Source of the DNA: Planctomycetota bacterium
Lineage (GTDB): Bacteria > Planctomycetota > Phycisphaerae > Phycisphaerales > UBA1924
DNA: 64,000 bases
Assembly: GCA_039819165.1 (NCBI GenBank)
Contig: JBCBSM010000001.1
Coordinates: 186,001 to 250,000, forward strand
Reading direction: 5' to 3'
Shown: positions 9,384 through 18,746 of the stretch, piece after piece
How the letters are laid out: every line of letters begins with the position of its first letter
How positions within the stretch are numbered: the first letter of the stretch is position 1
The notes under the pieces: generated by a model
What the model saw: the letters and a program-made list of their open reading frames with translations, nothing else
Told to the model about the DNA's origin: nothing
Databases searched by the model: none
Translations under genes and position numbers: made by a program

Positions 9384-12300
9384 CTAAACCGGGACCGCGA
9401 CCGGCCGCCGCTCGATCGCGTCCAGCGGCAGTCCAAGGCGTACGGATAATGCTCGGGCGTATAGATCGAGCTGGCCATCGCTGCGCGGATTCCGTCCGGT
9501 CTTGAAGTCCGCCACCAGGCAGCGCTCGGCCCGCCCATCCCGGCGGCCGACGACCACGCGATCGATCCGGCCGCGGACAAGCGTCGCACCGACGCCCTCG
9601 CCCAGCAGGTTCGCGATCGGCAGCTCTCGCTGCACCTCCAGGTCGAGGTCGGGGCCCCAGCGTCGCACGAAATCGGCCCGCCCAAGAACCGCCGCCAGTT
9701 CCCCCCGAGCAAGCGCACGCCGGACCGCTTCGATCGCCCGGGAGTCGCGGGACTCGGCGTCGGGCCACTCGGCCGGATCCTCGCCGGCGTTCTCCAGCCA
9801 GTCGACGCCCTCGAGCAGCGCGTGGACCTCGATGCCGAGCACCGCGGCGTCGTCGGCAAGCCCGAGGGCCCCGCGGACGGTGTCGACTCCGGCCGACGGC
9901 CGAACGACACCCGCTCGCCACGACGCCCGCTCGGGTGGGCGAGCGAGGTCCACGGCCTTCGCCCATCGCGGAACGGGCCTCGTCCCCGCTGGCTCCGCGG
10001 GCGGCTCGGCCAGCCAGGCCGCATCGCCCGCCACGATGCCGCCGGCGCCGCTCGCCTCGAGCCCATGCCAGGCCACCGCCGACAGCGTGGCGCGATCGCA
10101 CGCGTCCCGCTCCACCACGATGTCGAGGTGTCGCTTCGCCCGGGTCATCGCCACGTACAAGAGGCAGAGCTCGTCGAGTATGCGGCCCGCCTTCCAGTCC
10201 TCGTGCATCGCACGCAGCGTCGGCGACAACGCTCGCGTCTTCTCATTGCATCCCAGGCTGATCGCACGGGCCGGCCGGGTGGGGTCCGCCGGATCGCGGT
10301 CGATGAGCACGCCCGGCGGCCGACCCGGAAGCCGGCCATCGAGGTCGGCCAGCACCACGGCGTCGAACTCCAGGCCCTTCGCCCCATGCACCGTGAGCAC
10401 GCGTATGGGCTCATCGCCGGGCGTCCGCACGCGGGCGGCGCGCACCTCGGCGATGAGATCATCGATCGAGGTCCGCTCGCCCGGGGTGGCCTCGTAGGCG
10501 TCGGCGATCTGCACCAGGGCGTTGAGGGCCGCGCCGCCACGGGCGTTGGTTTCGGCCGCGGCGGCCGCCGCGAGCGCCTCGACGGCCCGGGCCGGCCCCG
10601 CCTCGAACCACGATCGCCGCACGCGGGCCGAGAACCGGGCGGCTCCGGCGACGTCCCGGCGGTGCGCTACGCCGGCGGCGCGGGCCAGTGGACCGGTCGC
10701 CACCGAGAACAACGCCGCGGCATCTCCCGGATGGGCCGCCAGCCGCAGCGCCGCGAGCACGGCCTCCCCGGCCGGATGCGCCGCCGGCGAGACCGCGGCA
10801 TCGGTCACCACGGGGATGCCGGCGTCGGCCACGCACCGAGCGATGGCGGCGGCCCGGGCGTTGGTCCGCACCAGCACCGCGATGGTCGCGTCGCTCCGCC
10901 GCCGCCGGATCTCGGCGACCCGTGCCGCGGCGGCCTCGACGACCGCCTGGGCCTCCTCCGACGCATCGACGGCCGAGATGCGGACCAAGCCGGACTCGGA
11001 CCGCGCCGCCTCGTGCGGCTCGAATACCGAGCCGAACGCGTGCGCGGCGTCGGCTGCATCGGCGAGCCCCGGATTGGCGGGCAGCCCGCCGAACACGCGG
11101 TTGACCGCCTCGACGATGGACGGCGCACAGCGGTAGGTCGTGCGGAGCGTGGTTGCTTCAACCTGCGGCCAGCGACCCGCGACGTGGCTCAGCAGGCCGG
11201 CGGCCGCGTTCCGCCACGAGTACAGCGATTGCTTCTCGTCGCCGACGACGAACACCGAGCGGTCCCGCTCGCCGCCGGCGACGGCCTCCTCCAGCAGCGG
11301 CTCGAGCACCCGCCACTGGTCCAGCGAGGTGTCCTGGAACTCGTCGATCAGGATGTGGTCGAGCCGCGCATCCAGCCTGTAGGCGACGTGCAGCCCGTCC
11401 AGGTCGGCCTCCGCGAGCAGCCGCCACAGGTCGGCCAGCGCGAACTCGCCGGCCTCCCGCCGCAGCGCCGCGTCCGCCGCGGGCAGCTGCGCCAGGGTGT
11501 CGGCCGCGGCTCGGTTGCGTCCGTGCATGCCGGCGATCACGCGGCACCGCGCGGCTTCGATCGCCACGCCGATGGCGTCCCGCAGCGGATCGGGTATGTC
11601 GACCCTCGAAAAGGTGGCCTCGCCCGCGAGCACCTTCTTGGCAAGACCGGCCTCGAGGAACGCGTCCCAGTCCGACCCGCGGACCGTCTCCCCGAGCTGC
11701 GCGATCGCCTGCGCCCACCTCTTGTTTGGCGTGCCGGCCTGCGTCGTGGGCGGGGGCCACGCCTCGATGGTGGTGGCCGCCTCCGCGAGCGCCGCGTCGC
11801 CGGGCCCGCCGCCGACCTCGCTCGCCAGGCAGTTCCATGCATCCGCGTGCCACGCGCCCGCCCCCGAGGCGAGCAATTCGCCGAGGGTTCGATCCAGGGC
11901 CGCGGCGGCCGGCACGCCCGCGATTCGCTGGGCGATGGCGGCCGCGTTGCTCGCGCCGATCGCGTCCATCCACCGCTCGATGGCGCGGATCCGCAGCTCG
12001 CCCTCGCGGTGCTCGCTCGCCAGCGTCCAGCCGCCGGCCAGCCCGATGCCCGGGCCGATCGCCTGCGCCAGCCCGACGGCGACCGCATCGAGCGTCAGGA
12101 TCCGCAGGCGGTGGGCCGATCGCGCGGCGCCGGCCAGCACCGCAGCCCAGCCCGCGCGGCCGAGGCTGCACCCGGTGTGCTCGCCGAGCGATCGAGCGGC
12201 GTCGTCATCAGCCGCCGCGTCCGCCAGGCGGGCGAGCAGCCGGTCTCCGATCTCGCCGGCGGCCTTGCGGGTGAAGGTCACCGCCAGGATGCGGTCTGGC

Positions 12301-12392
12301 GCGACACCGCGGGCCAGCAGTGCGATAAGCCGGTTCGTGAGCCGGAACGTCTTGCCGCTGCCCGCCGAGGCCAGCACGACCTCGTGGTTCAT
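9384..12392 (-). CDS. addA: AddA-type UvrD-like helicase-nuclease
   Basis: A 1002-residue double-strand-break repair protein and partner of AddB in the AddAB (RecBCD-like) resection complex. It begins with the helicase Walker A ASAGSGKT (Lys about 14), then VTFTRKAAGEIGDRL (motif Ia), ILIDEFQDTSLDQW (Walker B/motif II), VVGDEKQSLYSWRNA (motif III), VLTVHGAKGLEFDAVVLADL (motif V) and LLYVAMTRAKRHL (motif VI). The C-terminus has a PD-(D/E)XK nuclease core: GRIDRVV, VADFKTG and GQLDLYARAL. The start at 12392 overlaps the addB stop as ATGA. The frame is open upstream, but that part lies inside addB. Confidence 0.9.
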   Translation of the reverse strand: MNHEVVLASAGSGKTFRLTNRLIALLARGVAPDRILAVTFTRKAAGEIGDRLLARLADAAADDDAARSLGEHTGCSLGRAGWAAVLAGAARSAHRLRILTLDAVAVGLAQAIGPGIGLAGGWTLASEHREGELRIRAIERWMDAIGASNAAAIAQRIAGVPAAAALDRTLGELLASGAGAWHADAWNCLASEVGGGPGDAALAEAATTIEAWPPPTTQAGTPNKRWAQAIAQLGETVRGSDWDAFLEAGLAKKVLAGEATFSRVDIPDPLRDAIGVAIEAARCRVIAGMHGRNRAAADTLAQLPAADAALRREAGEFALADLWRLLAEADLDGLHVAYRLDARLDHILIDEFQDTSLDQWRVLEPLLEEAVAGGERDRSVFVVGDEKQSLYSWRNAAAGLLSHVAGRWPQVEATTLRTTYRCAPSIVEAVNRVFGGLPANPGLADAADAAHAFGSVFEPHEAARSESGLVRISAVDASEEAQAVVEAAAARVAEIRRRRSDATIAVLVRTNARAAAIARCVADAGIPVVTDAAVSPAAHPAGEAVLAALRLAAHPGDAAALFSVATGPLARAAGVAHRRDVAGAARFSARVRRSWFEAGPARAVEALAAAAAAETNARGGAALNALVQIADAYEATPGERTSIDDLIAEVRAARVRTPGDEPIRVLTVHGAKGLEFDAVVLADLDGRLPGRPPGVLIDRDPADPTRPARAISLGCNEKTRALSPTLRAMHEDWKAGRILDELCLLYVAMTRAKRHLDIVVERDACDRATLSAVAWHGLEASGAGGIVAGDAAWLAEPPAEPAGTRPVPRWAKAVDLARPPERASWRAGVVRPSAGVDTVRGALGLADDAAVLGIEVHALLEGVDWLENAGEDPAEWPDAESRDSRAIEAVRRALARGELAAVLGRADFVRRWGPDLDLEVQRELPIANLLGEGVGATLVRGRIDRVVVGRRDGRAERCLVADFKTGRNPRSDGQLDLYARALSVRLGLPLDAIERRPVAVPV

Positions 12393-15172
12393 GCCGGCCC
12401 CTCGGCCGTCGCCAGCTCGTCGTGCTCGGCGTCGAGCAGCAGGCCAACGCCCGCCAGCGGCGCCAGCGGATCGTCCTTGAAGGGCCATCGGCCGCGCTCG
12501 GCGAACACGCCGTCGCGCACCCGCGCTGCGATCTCCGCCGCCAGCGCCTGCGCACCGGCAAGGTCGTCGGCGTCCCAGTCCGCGATGTGGACACCGGAAC
12601 GCTCGGACGACAACGCCACGAATCCCAGAGCCGCCGCGGACGGCACGCCGTGCTCGTCGGCCAGCTGCTGCGCGAGCAGGGCGTAGAGCGGTAGCTGCAG
12701 GTCCACCCAGGCACCGCGCGTCCGGTGCACCCGCTCGGGCGTCTTCTCCTTGGCGGCGGTCTTGTAGTCGAGCAGCGCCAGACCCTCGCGCTCGTGCAGG
12801 TCGATGCGGTCGATCGTGCCATGCACCAGCATGCCGGTCGATGCCAGCGGCACGGGCCGCGGCGGCGACCACTCCGCGGCGATCGTCCGCCAGCCAGCCG
12901 TCCGCCGAGCGGCCTCGATCGACGCAAACTCCGAGAGCCGCTTCTCGGCCGCGTCGATCTGGGCCAGCACCAGCGGAGGGGGGTGCCGCCCGAACTGGGC
13001 CTCGGCCGCCTCCCACAAGTGCGCGTAAAGCACTCGCCGGATCCGCCCGGCGTCGGCGTCCTCCCGCGTCTCTGCATCCGCGGAAAATCGACGCAGCGCC
13101 TCGTGCACCAAGCTGCCGAAGCGGGCCCCGTCCATCCGGATGGCGGCCGCCAGCGGCTCGACGGCCCGCAGCCGCGCGACGTATTTCAGGTAGAAGAGGT
13201 ACGGGCTCTGGATGTAGGTCCGGAAGCTGGTGACCGCCAGCGAGCGGGGCGGCGCTGCGTCTTCCAGCCGGCCGACGCGGAAGCGGCAGGCACCCGGCGG
13301 CCGGGTGACCGGGGGCGGCTCGATGGCCGCGCGTGCGGCGGCGAGCACGTCCATCGGCGATGAGTCCGGGCCTCGGAGCAGCAGCGGGCTGGGCAGCACC
13401 GGCTCGCCCCGCGCGTCCCGCGAGCCCAGGACCACCCGCAGCCGCCCGGCGGCAGATAGCGCCGCCATGGCCGCCGCGTCGCGCGCAAGCCGGCGGCCCT
13501 CGCCGGGCAGGCCAAGCGCCCGGCGCAGCCCCTCGCCCAGGAACGCGCCAGGGGTTGCGCGGGCGGGCAGCACCCGGGCGTGAGCGCCCGCCAGCACCAC
13601 CTTGTCAGACGGATCCAGGGGCAGCTCGAGCCAACCCAGCAGGTCCAGGTCCTCCCCGCCCGGCTCGATGGCCGCCCGCTCGCCCGCGAGCGCGTGAAGC
13701 ACGAGATCGACCGCCTCGGCCGCACGCACCGGCTCGCCGTCCAGCGACGACAGCTCTCGAAGCGCACGGCCGGCGGCCTCGGCGCACGCCCGCGAGAGCG
13801 GACCCAATTCGCCCTCCGACGGCTCGAGCAAATCCGCCAGCACGGCGGACACCGGCTCGGCCCAGTCGGCGAGCCGCCGCCGGCCGAAGAGCGGCGCGAG
13901 CATCCGCCACAGCCGCCGCCGCGCGATGCGGACCGTCCGCCGCGCCCCGCGCACGCGGGGGTGCTCCGGGCCGGCCGGCAGCGGGCCGTGCGCGTGCGTG
14001 GGCAGCGCCGCGGCGGCGTATACATCGAGGGACCGCGCCAGCATCGCATCGCCCGCATCGATGCCGACGGCACGCTCGACGGCGGGCATCCGCAGCAGCG
14101 CATCGAGGTCGGCGTACCGCCGATCGACCATCAGCCGCCGGATCGCCGCCAGCAGCCGCGCCGGCCCGGCCTGAGCCAGCGACGAGCCGGCCGCCTCGTG
14201 CACCGTGAGTCCATGCTCCGCTGCGGCGCGGCGTACCGCGCCGGCCAGCGCCTCGTCGGCAAGGCCGATGGTCGACGTGCCCGCGTCCATGGCCGCCCGC
14301 ACCGCGAGCCGCGCCTGGGCGAGTGCGGCACCACCGGCTACGCAGGCGTCCGCATCGACGGCGATGTCGGCCTCCGCCCAGTACGCCTCTCGAACGCATC
14401 CGTCGTCGTCGAGGCCTTCGACGTGCATCGCGGGCACCGTCGCGAGCACGCGTACCCGTGCAGGGGATGACTCGAGCAGCGTGCGCGCCACCGGGGAGAG
14501 ATCGGTGCACGCGAGCAGCACGATGTCGCGTGGCGTGTCGGAGGATTGCGACGGATCTGCGCCGCGGCGCGCCACGTCGAGCGCCGCGAGCGCCGGGTCT
14601 TCGAGCCCCGCCTGGCCGAGCAGATCCTCATACCTGCGCTGCACGCCAGCGAGCGCACGCCACAGCTCGGGCTCCTCCTGCGGGGGCAGGTCGCCGTCCG
14701 CCGCGTCCGCGAATCGCAGCCCGCCCGAGGCCAGCTCGTCGGCAGCGCGGGCGACCTCATCGGCCCACGCGGTCGGGCGATCCGCCGCCGGAGCGATCCG
14801 CTGGATGGCCTCTGGGGGCGCGGCCTCCATCGCCCGCTGCCAGGCCCGCCGCCGTGCGATGCCACCCGCGGGCCGCGCCGCCGGGGCGAGGGCTTCTGCC
14901 AGCCGGCCCGCCGTCGTCGTGGCCGGGGGCCACAGCGCCAGGCCCGCCCGCTGGGCGGCCTCGGCGAGCAGGGCGACCATCACCCGCGACGCCCGCGCAC
15001 CCGGCGTGACCAGCAGCACGCCCGACAGGTCCAGATCGGTGTCGGTCGCGAAGGTACAGACCAGCCAGTCCCGCGCGGCCAGCGGTGGCGGCAGCGATGG
15101 ATCCAGGAGGTGGGGGCGGCGCGGCGCGTCGGCGTGCTGCGGCCCGGGCTTTCCCGCCGGTGGCGCGTCCAT
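12389..15172 (-). CDS. addB: AddB-type nuclease/inactivated helicase
   Basis: A 927-residue partner of AddA. The N-terminal half resembles a helicase without a Walker A loop (VLLVTPGARASRV sits where it would be), as in AddB subunits that scan for Chi-like sites. The C-terminal 230 residues form a RecB-type nuclease: FGSLVHEALRRF, GTIDRIDL, ALLDYKTAAKEK and DLQLPLYALLAQQ. The four cysteines that hold an iron-sulfur cluster in many AddB proteins are absent; the first is SP instead of CP in YIQSPYLFYLKY. I chose the ATG at 15172 because a -10-like box lies 10 bases upstream; an in-frame ATG at 15190 overlaps that box. Confidence 0.85.
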   Translation of the reverse strand: MDAPPAGKPGPQHADAPRRPHLLDPSLPPPLAARDWLVCTFATDTDLDLSGVLLVTPGARASRVMVALLAEAAQRAGLALWPPATTTAGRLAEALAPAARPAGGIARRRAWQRAMEAAPPEAIQRIAPAADRPTAWADEVARAADELASGGLRFADAADGDLPPQEEPELWRALAGVQRRYEDLLGQAGLEDPALAALDVARRGADPSQSSDTPRDIVLLACTDLSPVARTLLESSPARVRVLATVPAMHVEGLDDDGCVREAYWAEADIAVDADACVAGGAALAQARLAVRAAMDAGTSTIGLADEALAGAVRRAAAEHGLTVHEAAGSSLAQAGPARLLAAIRRLMVDRRYADLDALLRMPAVERAVGIDAGDAMLARSLDVYAAAALPTHAHGPLPAGPEHPRVRGARRTVRIARRRLWRMLAPLFGRRRLADWAEPVSAVLADLLEPSEGELGPLSRACAEAAGRALRELSSLDGEPVRAAEAVDLVLHALAGERAAIEPGGEDLDLLGWLELPLDPSDKVVLAGAHARVLPARATPGAFLGEGLRRALGLPGEGRRLARDAAAMAALSAAGRLRVVLGSRDARGEPVLPSPLLLRGPDSSPMDVLAAARAAIEPPPVTRPPGACRFRVGRLEDAAPPRSLAVTSFRTYIQSPYLFYLKYVARLRAVEPLAAAIRMDGARFGSLVHEALRRFSADAETREDADAGRIRRVLYAHLWEAAEAQFGRHPPPLVLAQIDAAEKRLSEFASIEAARRTAGWRTIAAEWSPPRPVPLASTGMLVHGTIDRIDLHEREGLALLDYKTAAKEKTPERVHRTRGAWVDLQLPLYALLAQQLADEHGVPSAAALGFVALSSERSGVHIADWDADDLAGAQALAAEIAARVRDGVFAERGRWPFKDDPLAPLAGVGLLLDAEHDELATAEGPA

Positions 15173-15181
15173 GCGGGGCAG

Positions 15182-15209
15182 CGTATACATTGGTAGAACG
15201 CATGTCCAA
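15182..15209. promoter_or_regulatory. Shared divergent promoter of addBA and the Lhr-like helicase gene
   Basis: Only 29 bases separate the two start codons, and the palindrome GTATAC (15183-15188) sits between them. On the minus strand TTGGAC (15209-15204), 16 bases, then TATACG (15187-15182) would start RNA a few bases before the addB ATG. On the plus strand TATACA (15184-15189) would start RNA a few bases before the ATG at 15202, but its -35 is poor. Both mRNAs would be nearly leaderless, and one overlapping core may serve both directions. Confidence 0.5.
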
Positions 15210-17709
15210 AACCCAAACAACGAGCAGCCGATCGGCAAAGGCCGGCGACCAGCGGCCCGGGCTCGATCGGCTGCGAGCCTGGTTCGGCGATCGCGGCTGG
15301 GAGCCGCACGCCTTCCAGGAGGAGGTCTGGGCGGAACACGAGCGCGGCCGCGGCGGGCTCATCCAGGTGCCCACCGGGTCCGGCAAGACCTACGCGGCCT
15401 ACCTGGGTGCCCTGGCCGACCTGATCGACGAGCCCTCGCCGCCGCGCGGGCTGCGCATCCTCTATATCAGCCCGCTGCGGGCGCTCTCCCGAGACATCGA
15501 GGCCGCCCTCCGAGCGCCCGTCGAAGACCTGGGGCTGGGCCTCCGCGTCGAGAGCCGCACGGGCGACACGTCGTCGTCGGTCCGCAGCCGCCAGCGGTCG
15601 AGCCTGCCGCAGGTGCTGGTGACCACGCCCGAGTCGCTGACGCTGCTGCTCACGCAAGAGACAGCCGCGTCGAAGTTCGCGCACCTGCGCACGGTCATCG
15701 TGGACGAGTGGCACGAGCTGCTCAGCAGCAAGCGGGGCAGCCAGGTCGAACTCGCGCTGGCGCGGCTCCGCCGCTTCGCGCCGGGCGTGCAGACCTGGGC
15801 GCTGAGCGCGACCGTGGCCAACACCGACGACGCGGCCCGCGCGGCGGTGGGCGTGGATCGCGAGTTCGCCGTCGTCCGGGCCCCGATCGATCGACCAGTG
15901 GCGGTCGATGCGCTGCTGCCCGCGAGCATGGCCCGCTTCCCGTGGGCGGGGCACATGGGCCTAAGCATGCTCGATGCGGTGCTGGCCGACCTCGATCCCG
16001 GCGTGCCCACGCTGGTGTTCGTCAACACCAGGTCGCAGGCCGAGCGATGGTTCAACGCCATCAGCCTGTCGCGGCCCGAGTGGGAGGGCCGCATCGCGCT
16101 GCACCACGGCTCGATCGACAAGGCCGCCCGCGAGCGGGTCGAGGCGGGCATCCAGGACGGCCGCATCGGCATCGTGGTATGCACCAGCTCGCTCGACCTG
16201 GGCGTCGACTTCGCGCCCGTGGAACGGGTGATGCAGATCGGCTCACCCAAGGGCGTGGCACGGCTGATGCAGCGGGCCGGCCGCGCCAAGCACCGCCCCG
16301 GCGCGCCCTGTGGCGTGACCTGCGTCCCCGCGCACGCGCTGGAGCTCATCGAGATCGCCGCCGCCCGCGATGCCATCGATGCCGGCCGGGTCGAGCCGCG
16401 GGATCCGGTGTCCAGGCCGCTGGACGTCCTCGCCCAGCACATGGTCACGATCGCGCTGGGCGGGGGGTTCACGCCCGACGACCTCTTCGACGAGATCCGC
16501 GCGGCGTGGTCCTTCCGCGAGCTGACCCGGGAGGAGTTCGATTGGACGCTGCTGCTCGTCAAGGAAGGCGGCGGCACCCTGAGCGCCTATGACCGCTTCC
16601 GCAAGATCGAGGAGGTCGACGGGCTGCATCGAGTACCCAGCAAGCGCATCGCCCAGCTGCACCGCTTCAACGTCGGCACCATCACCGGGCCCACGACCAT
16701 CGAGCTGAAGTACATCGGCGGGGCGTCCATCGGCCACATCGAGGACGGCTTCGTCGGCCGTCTCCGCGAGGGCGAGCACTTCTACTTCGCCGGCAAGACG
16801 CTCCGCTTCGTGCGCATGAAGGAGGACGTCGCGCTCGTCCGCAGCGGCACCAAGAAGACCAACCTCACGCCGGTCTGGGGCGGCATCCGGTTGCCGATCA
16901 GCGAGAGCCTGTCGGCCGCCGTCCGCGGCTCGCTCGACCGCCTCGCGGACGTGCTGGAGACCGGCGACGCGAGCGATCTCGCGCCCGAGCTCGAGGCGGT
17001 GCTGCCCGTGGTGCGCGCGCAGGCGAAGCTGTCGGCCGTTCCGCGGGAGGGCGAGCTGCTCGTCGAGGTCTTCAGCAGCCGCGAGGGCCACCGCGTATTC
17101 GTGTACCCCTTCGAGGGCCGGCTGGTGCACGCTGGCCTGAGCGCGCTGATGGCGCTGCGGCTGGGACGCATCCGGCCCGCGACGTTCACCGCGACGTACA
17201 ACGACTACGGCTTCGAGCTGCTCTGCCCCGAGGCGTTCCCGTTTGGGGACCTCGTCACGTCCGAGCTCTTCAGCCGCGAGAACCTCGTCGAGGACGCGCT
17301 CGAGAGCGTGAACACCGCCGAGCTCGCCAAGCTGCAATTCCGCGAGATCGCGCGCGTGGCCGGCCTCGTGTTCCAGAACTACCCGGGCTCGCCCAAGGTC
17401 GGCCGGCAGCTCCAGGCGTCCAGCTCGCTGATCTTCGATGTGCTGGCCGAGTTCGACCCCGACAACCTGCTGCTGGCCCAGGCGAGGCGCGAGGTGCTCG
17501 AGAACCAGTTCGAGCAGGGGCGGCTCGCGGCGGCGCTCGATCGGCTGGGTGGGTCGGCCTTCCGGGTGGTCGAGCTCGAGCGGCCCAGCCCGCTCGCGCT
17601 GCCGCTGGTGATCGAGCGGATCGGCGCACAGACGATGTCCAGCGAGAGCCTGGAGGAGCGGGTGGCGCGGATGCAGGCCCAGCTCATCGAGGCCAGCGGC
17701 ATAGGTTGA
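15202..17709 (+). CDS. Ligase-associated DNA damage response DEXH helicase (Lhr-like)
   Basis: An 835-residue superfamily 2 helicase. Motifs in order are VPTGSGKT (Walker A, Lys about 62), ISPLRALSRDIE (Ia), VTTPESLTLLL (Ib), VDEWHELL (DEXH, about 168-171), LSAT (about 202), VFVNTRSQAERW (IV), CTSSLDLGVDF (V) and GSPKGVARLMQRAGRAKHR (VI). The length and long C-terminal extension match the bacterial Lhr-like subfamily usually encoded with an ATP-dependent DNA ligase, an MBL-fold exonuclease and PdeM. Here PdeM follows, 41 bases after the stop. The ATG has no clear Shine-Dalgarno and may be read leaderless. Confidence 0.85.
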   Translation: MSKTQTTSSRSAKAGDQRPGLDRLRAWFGDRGWEPHAFQEEVWAEHERGRGGLIQVPTGSGKTYAAYLGALADLIDEPSPPRGLRILYISPLRALSRDIEAALRAPVEDLGLGLRVESRTGDTSSSVRSRQRSSLPQVLVTTPESLTLLLTQETAASKFAHLRTVIVDEWHELLSSKRGSQVELALARLRRFAPGVQTWALSATVANTDDAARAAVGVDREFAVVRAPIDRPVAVDALLPASMARFPWAGHMGLSMLDAVLADLDPGVPTLVFVNTRSQAERWFNAISLSRPEWEGRIALHHGSIDKAARERVEAGIQDGRIGIVVCTSSLDLGVDFAPVERVMQIGSPKGVARLMQRAGRAKHRPGAPCGVTCVPAHALELIEIAAARDAIDAGRVEPRDPVSRPLDVLAQHMVTIALGGGFTPDDLFDEIRAAWSFRELTREEFDWTLLLVKEGGGTLSAYDRFRKIEEVDGLHRVPSKRIAQLHRFNVGTITGPTTIELKYIGGASIGHIEDGFVGRLREGEHFYFAGKTLRFVRMKEDVALVRSGTKKTNLTPVWGGIRLPISESLSAAVRGSLDRLADVLETGDASDLAPELEAVLPVVRAQAKLSAVPREGELLVEVFSSREGHRVFVYPFEGRLVHAGLSALMALRLGRIRPATFTATYNDYGFELLCPEAFPFGDLVTSELFSRENLVEDALESVNTAELAKLQFREIARVAGLVFQNYPGSPKVGRQLQASSSLIFDVLAEFDPDNLLLAQARREVLENQFEQGRLAAALDRLGGSAFRVVELERPSPLALPLVIERIGAQTMSSESLEERVARMQAQLIEASGIG

Positions 17710-17750
17710 CGGTCCCCGTGACGAGCACCCACGAGCCATGGAGGTCATGG

Positions 17751-18530
17751 ATGACCCAGGCGCTGAGCGCACCCCAGGCCGCCCCGCCGGAGGACTGCGC
17801 CATCGAGTTCGGCGGGCAGCGGCTCGTGCTGATGCCCGAGCGGTGCGTGCACTGGCCCGAGCACAATTGGCTGCTGGCCGCAGATCTGCACTGGGGCAAG
17901 TGCCAGGCCTTCCGCGACGCCGGCGCGCCCCTGCCGCGGGGCGTGCTCGACGCCGATCTCGCGCAATTGACCGCCGCCCTGGCGCGCACCGGCGCGGCAA
18001 GGCTCGTCGTGCTGGGCGACCTGATCCACGCACGTGCTGCGCTGAGCGAGGCCATCGTCGACGACGTTCGGCGGTGGCGGGCCGAGACGACCGTCGAGAT
18101 CGCGCTCGTGCCGGGGAACCACGATCGGGGGCTCGCGCGGACAACGGGCGCTAAGCACTGGGCAATAGGCGAGCGGCGATTGCTGGACGCGTGGGACATC
18201 GAACTGCTGCCCCCCTACGTCGAGGTGGGGTCGATCTCGCTCGTCCACGAGCCGCCGCGTGATCCGGCAGCCGGCCCCAGTGCGCAGTGCCCGGTGCCGA
18301 GTGCCCACACCATCGCCGGCCATCTCCACCCCATGCTCCGCCTCGGGGGGCGGCAGGAGCGGCTCCGTCTGCCGGCCTTCTGGGAGCAATCCCGCGGCGA
18401 CGCGGCCGGATCCACGCTGGTGCTGCCGGCCTTCAGCCGCTTCGCGGATGGTGCGTCGATCGCGCCGGGCGAGGGCGATCGGCTGTGGGTCGTGGCCGGC
18501 CGGAGCGTCCGGGGCCTCGGCGAGGTCTGA
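17751..18530 (+). CDS. pdeM: Ligase-associated DNA damage response endonuclease PdeM
   Basis: A 259-residue calcineurin-like metallophosphoesterase. Metal-binding motifs are ADLHWGK (Asp about 45, His about 47), VVLGDLIHAR (about 87-95), VPGNHDRG (about 121-127), LVHEPP and IAGHLHPML. The spacing and the LPAFWEQ and LVLPAFSRF segments near the end are those of PdeM. The ATG at 17751 is preferred over upstream TTG or GTG codons because GGAGG lies 6 bases before it. With the upstream helicase it makes half of the usual four-gene repair cassette; the ligase and exonuclease are not in this window. Confidence 0.85.
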   Translation: MTQALSAPQAAPPEDCAIEFGGQRLVLMPERCVHWPEHNWLLAADLHWGKCQAFRDAGAPLPRGVLDADLAQLTAALARTGAARLVVLGDLIHARAALSEAIVDDVRRWRAETTVEIALVPGNHDRGLARTTGAKHWAIGERRLLDAWDIELLPPYVEVGSISLVHEPPRDPAAGPSAQCPVPSAHTIAGHLHPMLRLGGRQERLRLPAFWEQSRGDAAGSTLVLPAFSRFADGASIAPGEGDRLWVVAGRSVRGLGEV

Positions 18531-18599
18531 TCGGACTGGTCGGCACGGGCCGGCCCGGCTTGACTGGGTTCGGCCCGGTTCGGCCCGCGCTGGCGTGGC
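18531..18599. repeat. GC-rich short imperfect repeats
   Basis: Right after pdeM there is a 12-base perfect palindrome (18546-18557) and several near-copies of TTCGGCCCG and TTGGCCCGG within 60 bases. There is no T-run, so it is not a standard intrinsic terminator. It could be slippage-derived sequence or a structured 3' end. I see no gene. Confidence 0.45.
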
Positions 18600-18628
18600 T
18601 TGGCCCGGCCGGCATCGGCGTGCATATT
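18600..18628 (+). promoter_or_regulatory. Possible promoter of the RRM protein gene
   Basis: TTGGCC (18600-18605) and CATATT (18623-18628) are 17 bases apart, upstream of the RNA-binding protein gene. The transcript would have a leader of about 110 bases. Long leaders are common on genes for cold-induced RNA-binding proteins. Hexamer evidence only. Confidence 0.35.
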
Positions 18629-18746
18629 CTTGGGGGCATTACCTGATACGCCGGTCGACGGGCGCCTCCGCCCGGGCCGGCGAGCCCGACCCAGATCGCC
18701 CCCGAGGATCTCCGTTGGCTAGCACTCGGGCCCGGAGTTTTCCGCG

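Noticed and set aside
12393-13016. N-terminal extension of AddA into addB
   Set aside because: The 208 extra residues are out of frame with real addB coding and Arg-rich. AddA similarity begins exactly at the ATG at 12392.
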